From: Crocinitomicaceae bacterium | Lineage (GTDB): Bacteria > Bacteroidota > Bacteroidia > Flavobacteriales_D > Crocinitomicaceae | DNA: 10,657 nt | Direction: 5' to 3' | Assembly (NCBI GenBank): GCA_003512365.1 | Contig: DORI01000064.1 | Coordinates: 2,973-13,629, forward strand | In this document: positions 6,811-10,657 of the stretch, one piece after another | Layout of the letters: each line of letters opens with the position of its first letter | How positions within the stretch are numbered: the stretch's first letter is position 1 | The notes under the pieces: model-generated | Databases searched by the model: none | What the model saw: the letters and a program-made list of their open reading frames with translations, nothing else | Told to the model about the DNA's origin: nothing | Translations under genes and position numbers: made by a program

Positions 6811-8241
6811 TTATTTTAATAGCTTTTCTTTTAACATTTCATTTAAAGAATTAATTGAAATGAAAGAAAACAAGAACAAACTAGAAATACCAATTATCAA
6901 TTGAAAGAAAATCAAGTAGCTATTTTGAGCGAAGTAATAACTACCAAGAAATAAGACAAGAATTAAGATCGGATACTTTAGGACCCGTTTAATGGAAATT
7001 GGGATTTCAAACATTTTTATGGCATAAATACATTGAAGAATCGCGGTAAAAAACTGCGTGAAAAAAGTGGTGATTGCTGCTCCTAGCGCTCCATATTTTG
7101 GAATCAGAAAGATATTTAGTGAAATATTTAACACTATTCCTAAAAATGATATCCAATTTAAAATCTTTAAATTACCGCTTGCTGTAAGCAAGGTGCCAAA
7201 AATAAAATTCATACAAATGGCTATAAAACTTAATATTAACCATTTAAATGGGTCAATTGCCTGTAGGTAATCATCATAAATCAAGGATAGAAAAAGATCA
7301 CTATTGTAAATACAAATGAACACAATTAATATCGCAGAACCAATTAGCAAATCCCCAGCAGCTTGTAGCAAAGGGAATATCGCACTTCTTTTCTCAGCTA
7401 AAAACCTTGAGAACATCGGAAATAATAACCCGGCGAAAATCATCCCAAACATATAAAAAGCATCTAATAATCGATACCCTTGAGCGTAAATGCCCGCCTG
7501 TTCCGCACCGTTATCATGAAGACGCTCCAGTAAAACACTATCAAGCCTTGAATAAACCAGCATCAAGACGATCAATGTAGCAAAGGGTAGGCTTCTTTTT
7601 AATATCGCCCAAGACAACCTTAAATTAACTGAAAAAATGGGATTGTCAATGTATTTGAGAAAAAGCAAATAACCTACTGCAAAAGAGACTATATAAGTAA
7701 AGAATTGAATCCAAACGAAAATTTCGATGGTGAGTGTTCCTTCAAAATAAAAAAGAAAGTAAACTCCTGCTAAAATTAATAAGCACCTGTCGAGAATGGA
7801 AAGAATGGCATCCAATTTAAAATAGTGAAATCCTGCAAAATGACTTCTTAAAAATGCAATGCACAATATTATAAATTGATTAACACCAAGTAAACATAAA
7901 ATAGATAGCGCTCGGCCCTCATAGCCAATGATAAGTCCACTGATTAAAAGAACGACTATATAAAAAATAAAGAGAACGATACGCAAAATAAAAACAGAAC
8001 CAAATAATCGTTTTGCTTTGTGGGGTTGCTGCGCAACGCTGCGCGTTGTGTAGTTGTTGATGCCAAAATCGAGTAAGATATTGAACAACAGGGAGAAATT
8101 CAACAACGAAAAATAAATGCCATATTCTGCGTGACCGAGTTGATTTTGAAAACCTGCATCTACCACAAAAAGCGAAACAGGTTTTACAAGTAAATTAACA
8201 AGAATGAGTAAAATTAAATTTGAAAAAAACCTGCCCTGCAT
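6811..8241 (-). CDS. Polysaccharide/oligosaccharide flippase (Wzx type, MOP superfamily)
   Basis: This 476-residue protein consists almost wholly of hydrophobic helices (about 12-14), as in the polysaccharide-biosynthesis exporters (Polysacc_synt) of the MOP superfamily. Wzx proteins flip undecaprenyl-linked repeat units across the inner membrane. Typical family traits are the N-terminal VDAGFQNQLGHAEYGIYF region, DFGINNYTTRSVAQ (about residues 58-71), the central charged SRLDSVLLERL stretch starting a second half, and the GALGAAITTFFTQF block near the C-terminus. A MurJ role is less likely because of its context with wzz- and wzy-like genes. The ATG at 8241 is well placed before the first helix. 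It starts 10 bases after the response-regulator stop without an obvious Shine-Dalgarno, consistent with co-transcription and coupling. Confidence 0.86.
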   Translation of the reverse strand: MQGRFFSNLILLILVNLLVKPVSLFVVDAGFQNQLGHAEYGIYFSLLNFSLLFNILLDFGINNYTTRSVAQQPHKAKRLFGSVFILRIVLFIFYIVVLLISGLIIGYEGRALSILCLLGVNQFIILCIAFLRSHFAGFHYFKLDAILSILDRCLLILAGVYFLFYFEGTLTIEIFVWIQFFTYIVSFAVGYLLFLKYIDNPIFSVNLRLSWAILKRSLPFATLIVLMLVYSRLDSVLLERLHDNGAEQAGIYAQGYRLLDAFYMFGMIFAGLLFPMFSRFLAEKRSAIFPLLQAAGDLLIGSAILIVFICIYNSDLFLSLIYDDYLQAIDPFKWLILSFIAICMNFIFGTLLTASGNLKILNWISFLGIVLNISLNIFLIPKYGALGAAITTFFTQFFTAILQCIYAIKMFEIPISIKRVLKYPILILVLFLGSYYFAQNSYLIFFQLIIGISSLFLFSFISINSLNEMLKEKLLK

Positions 8242-8251
8242 TCAAGCAAAT

Positions 8252-8950
8252 TTACTTCTTTACAATTAATTTGAATCCAACTCCGTGAATATTCATAATT
8301 TCTATTGAAGGATCTTCTTTCAATAATTTTCGGAGTTTTGCGATATAGACATCCATACTCCTTCCATTAAAATAATTATCATCTCCCCAAATTGCTCTTA
8401 ATGTTGCTTGTCTATCTAAAATTTCACCTTGATTTTTGACGAGTAGACTAAGTAAATGATTTTCTTTGGTGGTTAGTTTTTTATTGCCATCCAAGAGATG
8501 AAGTACACTTAATTCTGGTTCATATTTTATTTTTCCAATTAGCAAAGACTCATTTATATCCTTTTTTCTTGCCTTAGCTCTCCTCAGAATAGCGTTGATT
8601 CTAGCCAGCAACTCTTCCATTGAAAAAGGTTTTGTCAAGTAGTCATCTGCTCCAATTTCAAATCCTTGTAATTTATCTTCTTTCATTGATTTTGCAGTTA
8701 AAAATAAAATGGGAATGGTTTTATCAATCTCTCGAATCTCTTTTGCTAATGCAAAGCCATCCATTTCTGGCATCATAACATCTAACAATAAGAAATCAAC
8801 TTGCGTTTTGTTCCCATTAAATTTTTCGTAGGCAGCTTTTCCTGTTCTGGCTAAAACAACATTAAAACCTTTACTTTGTAAATAGGAATGTAATAACATG
8901 CCTAAATTTTCATCGTCTTCAGCTAATAAGATGTTTAATTTTTCCTGCAT
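8252..8950 (-). CDS. rprY: OmpR-family response regulator (RprY-like)
   Basis: This 232-residue, two-domain transcription regulator has a receiver domain at residues 1-120 with the acidic pocket E11-D12-D13, phosphoacceptor D57 (LLLDVMMPEMDG), switch T85 and K107 (LTKPFSMEEL). A winged-helix DNA-binding domain of OmpR type follows at about 132-230, with the recognition area GRSMDVYIAKLRKLL and the final GVGFKL wing. The ENLGMLL start, the TAKSMKEDKLQGFEIGADD stretch and the NYFNGRSMDVYI wing closely resemble RprY of Bacteroides as I recall it, so the symbol is by similarity. The start at 8950 is required because the receiver begins at once. It lies inside the kinase gene with a 32-base overlap. 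Targets cannot be read here, but the flippase follows after 10 bases, so it is likely encoded on the same mRNA. Confidence 0.94.
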   Translation of the reverse strand: MQEKLNILLAEDDENLGMLLHSYLQSKGFNVVLARTGKAAYEKFNGNKTQVDFLLLDVMMPEMDGFALAKEIREIDKTIPILFLTAKSMKEDKLQGFEIGADDYLTKPFSMEELLARINAILRRAKARKKDINESLLIGKIKYEPELSVLHLLDGNKKLTTKENHLLSLLVKNQGEILDRQATLRAIWGDDNYFNGRSMDVYIAKLRKLLKEDPSIEIMNIHGVGFKLIVKK

Positions 8951-10574
8951 TTTTTGATGTGTTAAAAATTACTTTAAATGTTGTACCTTCTCCATATTGT
9001 GTCTTAACCTCAATGTTCCATCCATAGGTGTCACAGATTGATTTAACATAACTCAGTCCTAAGCCAAAACCTTTCACATTGTGTACATTACCCGTCGGAA
9101 CACGAAACAATTTGTCAAATATTTTCGGTACAAACTCTTTTTGAATTCCGATGCCCTTATCTGAAACGGAGAATGACACCTCTTTATTATCATTGATTAT
9201 AATAATTTCAATATTCGGCTCCGCCTTGCTGTATTTAACAGCATTGTCAAGAATATTGGCAACCAAATTCGTAAGGTGAATTCTATCTGATTTTAATATA
9301 CACGGATGGTGTTCTTCCATTACTTTAATCTTACCCCCTAAAGGCTGAATTCGAAATTGTGCATTTAAGGCTAATTCCTTTACAACTTCAGATAAATTTA
9401 CATCCGTGATAGTTGCTTTGATTTCGCCTTTATCCACAACAGCGGATTGAAGGATACTTTCAACCAATAATTCAAGTCGTTTGTTTTCTGTTTTTATCAT
9501 ATTGAAATATGGAGCTAACAGGTGGTCCTCTGTACGATCTCCAACAACATCCTTATCCGTAGCCGCTTCACAAGCTAATGCGATGGTAGATATTGGTGTT
9601 TTAAACTCATGCGTCATGTTAGAAATAAAATCCGATTTTAACTCCGACAACTTCTTTTGATCTATAATTGTACGAAACATTATGACCAATACAACAATTA
9701 TGATAATCACTAAAAGACCGGTTACAATAAATGAATTTTTCATCTCCTTGTAAATGAACTGTTGTTTCTTAGGAAAGAAAACATACAAAAACAAGTCCTC
9801 ATCGAGCGAATTACTTGGAAATAAATTTACTTGTATACAATTTGAACTGTCTAAATTGGTATTGTATCGTTGAACAGATGAATTAAATTGAATGGGTTTT
9901 TTGCTTTGATCACATACCATAAACTGATACTCCTTTGGCAAATCCTCCTTTTCCAATTCATATTTAATGATTGAATCGAGATAATAGGGTTCAATACGCA
10001 TGGAAGGATTCTCATAGATATTGTCTCTAAAGGCCTGAATCATCATATCGTTTATAAACTTAGCCTTGGTAAAAATTTGCTGAAGAACCTTTTGGTTCAA
10101 TTCAATGGCCATTTTAGAAGTATCCTCCCTGTTGCCCATTAGGTCTTTTATTTCCCGTATGTCTCTTATTAATACCCTCTGTTGTGCAGAAATTCCTGAA
10201 AGTGAATCGTAGGCATCGCCTTTTAATATGAGGTATTTTTCCTTTACTCCATTAACAGTAACCGTGGTGTCTTTTATTGAAATCGTTTCTTGAGCAGACA
10301 AAATTTCCTTAAATTCTTCTTTCAGTATTTCGCGGTATTGACCACTGAAGTCTCGGTTTACGATTTGCATGTAACGACGCAAATCCTCTGCTTTTTCATG
10401 ATGATAGGCTACCCTTCGTAAGCAATTTACCGCATGTTCTTGAAATTGAATTTCCTTGCGATCATACAATTGTAACATCTGAAAAGCCTGAATAACCACA
10501 AGGCTCACTAAAGAAAGAATCAATAAAATGGTTAACCCATTAGGTTTTATCTGCTTAAACATAACTTTTTTCAT
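8919..10574 (-). CDS. rprX: Membrane sensor histidine kinase (RprX-like)
   Basis: This is a 551-residue inner-membrane kinase. The first membrane segment is at residues about 13-32, followed by a periplasmic sensor region of about 250 residues with no recognised domain, and a second membrane segment at about 283-303. No HAMP domain follows. The dimerisation/phosphoacceptor helix starts almost directly (LKSDFISNMTHEFKTP, H322). The catalytic ATPase domain shows the N box (N440, N444), G1 (DKGIGI, 472-477), F box (FDKLF, 486-490) and G2 (GFGLGL, 502-507), all intact. It should autophosphorylate and pass phosphate to the regulator encoded directly downstream. The absence of HAMP and the paired regulator match the RprX/RprY pair of Bacteroidota, hence the symbol by similarity. 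The sensor region has three Cys (C51, C221, C246). The ATG at 10574 is used. An in-frame ATG at 10562 is an equally possible start. A promoter lies upstream at 10618-10647. Confidence 0.93.
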   Translation of the reverse strand: MKKVMFKQIKPNGLTILLILSLVSLVVIQAFQMLQLYDRKEIQFQEHAVNCLRRVAYHHEKAEDLRRYMQIVNRDFSGQYREILKEEFKEILSAQETISIKDTTVTVNGVKEKYLILKGDAYDSLSGISAQQRVLIRDIREIKDLMGNREDTSKMAIELNQKVLQQIFTKAKFINDMMIQAFRDNIYENPSMRIEPYYLDSIIKYELEKEDLPKEYQFMVCDQSKKPIQFNSSVQRYNTNLDSSNCIQVNLFPSNSLDEDLFLYVFFPKKQQFIYKEMKNSFIVTGLLVIIIIVVLVIMFRTIIDQKKLSELKSDFISNMTHEFKTPISTIALACEAATDKDVVGDRTEDHLLAPYFNMIKTENKRLELLVESILQSAVVDKGEIKATITDVNLSEVVKELALNAQFRIQPLGGKIKVMEEHHPCILKSDRIHLTNLVANILDNAVKYSKAEPNIEIIIINDNKEVSFSVSDKGIGIQKEFVPKIFDKLFRVPTGNVHNVKGFGLGLSYVKSICDTYGWNIEVKTQYGEGTTFKVIFNTSKNAGKIKHLIS

Positions 10575-10657
10575 CTTTCCTAAACAAATGAGGTTAAATC
10601 ATCGCTTAGCATTCAATCAAAGTTAACACATAAATTACCAATACAAAAAAAGTCGCC
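10575..10657 (-). other. Upstream region of the kinase gene (83 bases to window end)
   Basis: This region has no gene. It contains the promoter at 10618-10647 and a short leader ending in AGGAAAG directly before the ATG at 10574. That sequence is too close to be an ideal Shine-Dalgarno for 10574 and rather far from the alternative ATG at 10562. No riboswitch or operator repeat is visible. The part of any regulator site lying beyond the window edge is not seen. Confidence 0.55.
10618..10647 (-). promoter_or_regulatory. Bacteroidota-type promoter for the kinase operon
   Basis: On the minus strand there is TTTG (10644-10647), an 18-base spacer, and TAACTTTG (10618-10625). This is an exact fit to the Bacteroidota housekeeping pattern of a -33 TTTG and a -7 TAnnTTTG. 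Transcription would begin near 10611-10613, giving a leader of about 37-40 bases before the ATG at 10574. Match and position are seen; use in the cell is inferred. Confidence 0.68.

Noticed and set aside
8247..8254. TAAATTTG (minus strand) before the flippase as a promoter -7 box
   Set aside because: The nearest TTG lies 23 bases upstream, at the edge of usable spacing. The transcript would begin at the flippase ATG with no leader, and the site lies in the regulator's stop region, so it is probably chance.
10080..10100. Hairpin GAACC/GGTTC inside the kinase gene as a regulatory element
   Set aside because: It is a five-base stem in the middle of coding sequence with no T-run or conserved context, so it is probably chance.
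1..10657. tRNA, rRNA, CRISPR array, insertion sequence or attachment site
   Set aside because: Coding sequence fills nearly the whole window. No cloverleaf, spaced direct repeats, transposase or terminal inverted repeats were seen.

Overview
The window is AT-rich and tightly packed. It reads as chromosomal DNA of a Bacteroidota member, most likely order Flavobacteriales. The evidence is: a DUF4292 lipoprotein next to a TPR lipoprotein and an EnvC/LytM protein; an RprX/RprY-like two-component pair; frequent overlapping genes with weak or absent Shine-Dalgarno sequences; and one promoter of the Bacteroidota type (TTTG, 18-base spacer, TAnnTTTG). Family-level placement is not possible from the sequence alone.

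Left half, plus strand (1-4338): four head-to-tail genes with overlapping ends. They are the 3' part of a sugar-phosphate nucleotidyltransferase with a left-handed beta-helix tail, a TPR outer-membrane-type lipoprotein, a DUF4292 lipoprotein, and a secreted coiled-coil protein with a degenerate LytM/M23 domain (EnvC type). The overlaps (8, 14 and 17 bases) imply one transcript and translational coupling. The set looks like cell-envelope building: activated sugar supply, two envelope lipoproteins, and control of peptidoglycan amidases.

Right half, minus strand (10574 down to 4315): a second likely operon of five genes. In transcription order they are an HAMP-less sensor histidine kinase, an OmpR-family response regulator (32-base overlap), a Wzx-type polysaccharide flippase (10-base gap), a Wzz-type chain-length regulator without a kinase domain (67-base gap), and a Wzy/WaaL-type O-antigen polymerase or ligase (1-base TAGTG overlap). 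A good promoter lies just upstream of the kinase at the right edge. The three transport/polymerisation genes form a bare Wzx-Wzz-Wzy set with no glycosyltransferases, and they sit directly behind an envelope-sensing two-component system.

The two operons converge and their last genes overlap by 24 bases, so there is no room for a terminator between them. There are no RNA genes, mobile elements or CRISPR arrays, and no gene-free stretch longer than 83 bases. The first 22 bases form a perfect palindrome whose left arm does not fit the protein family. I read it as a probable fold-back artefact at a contig end. No clearly new system is visible. The most interesting points are the sensor/polysaccharide-assembly operon, the catalytically dead LytM domain, and the uncharacterised lipoprotein pair.
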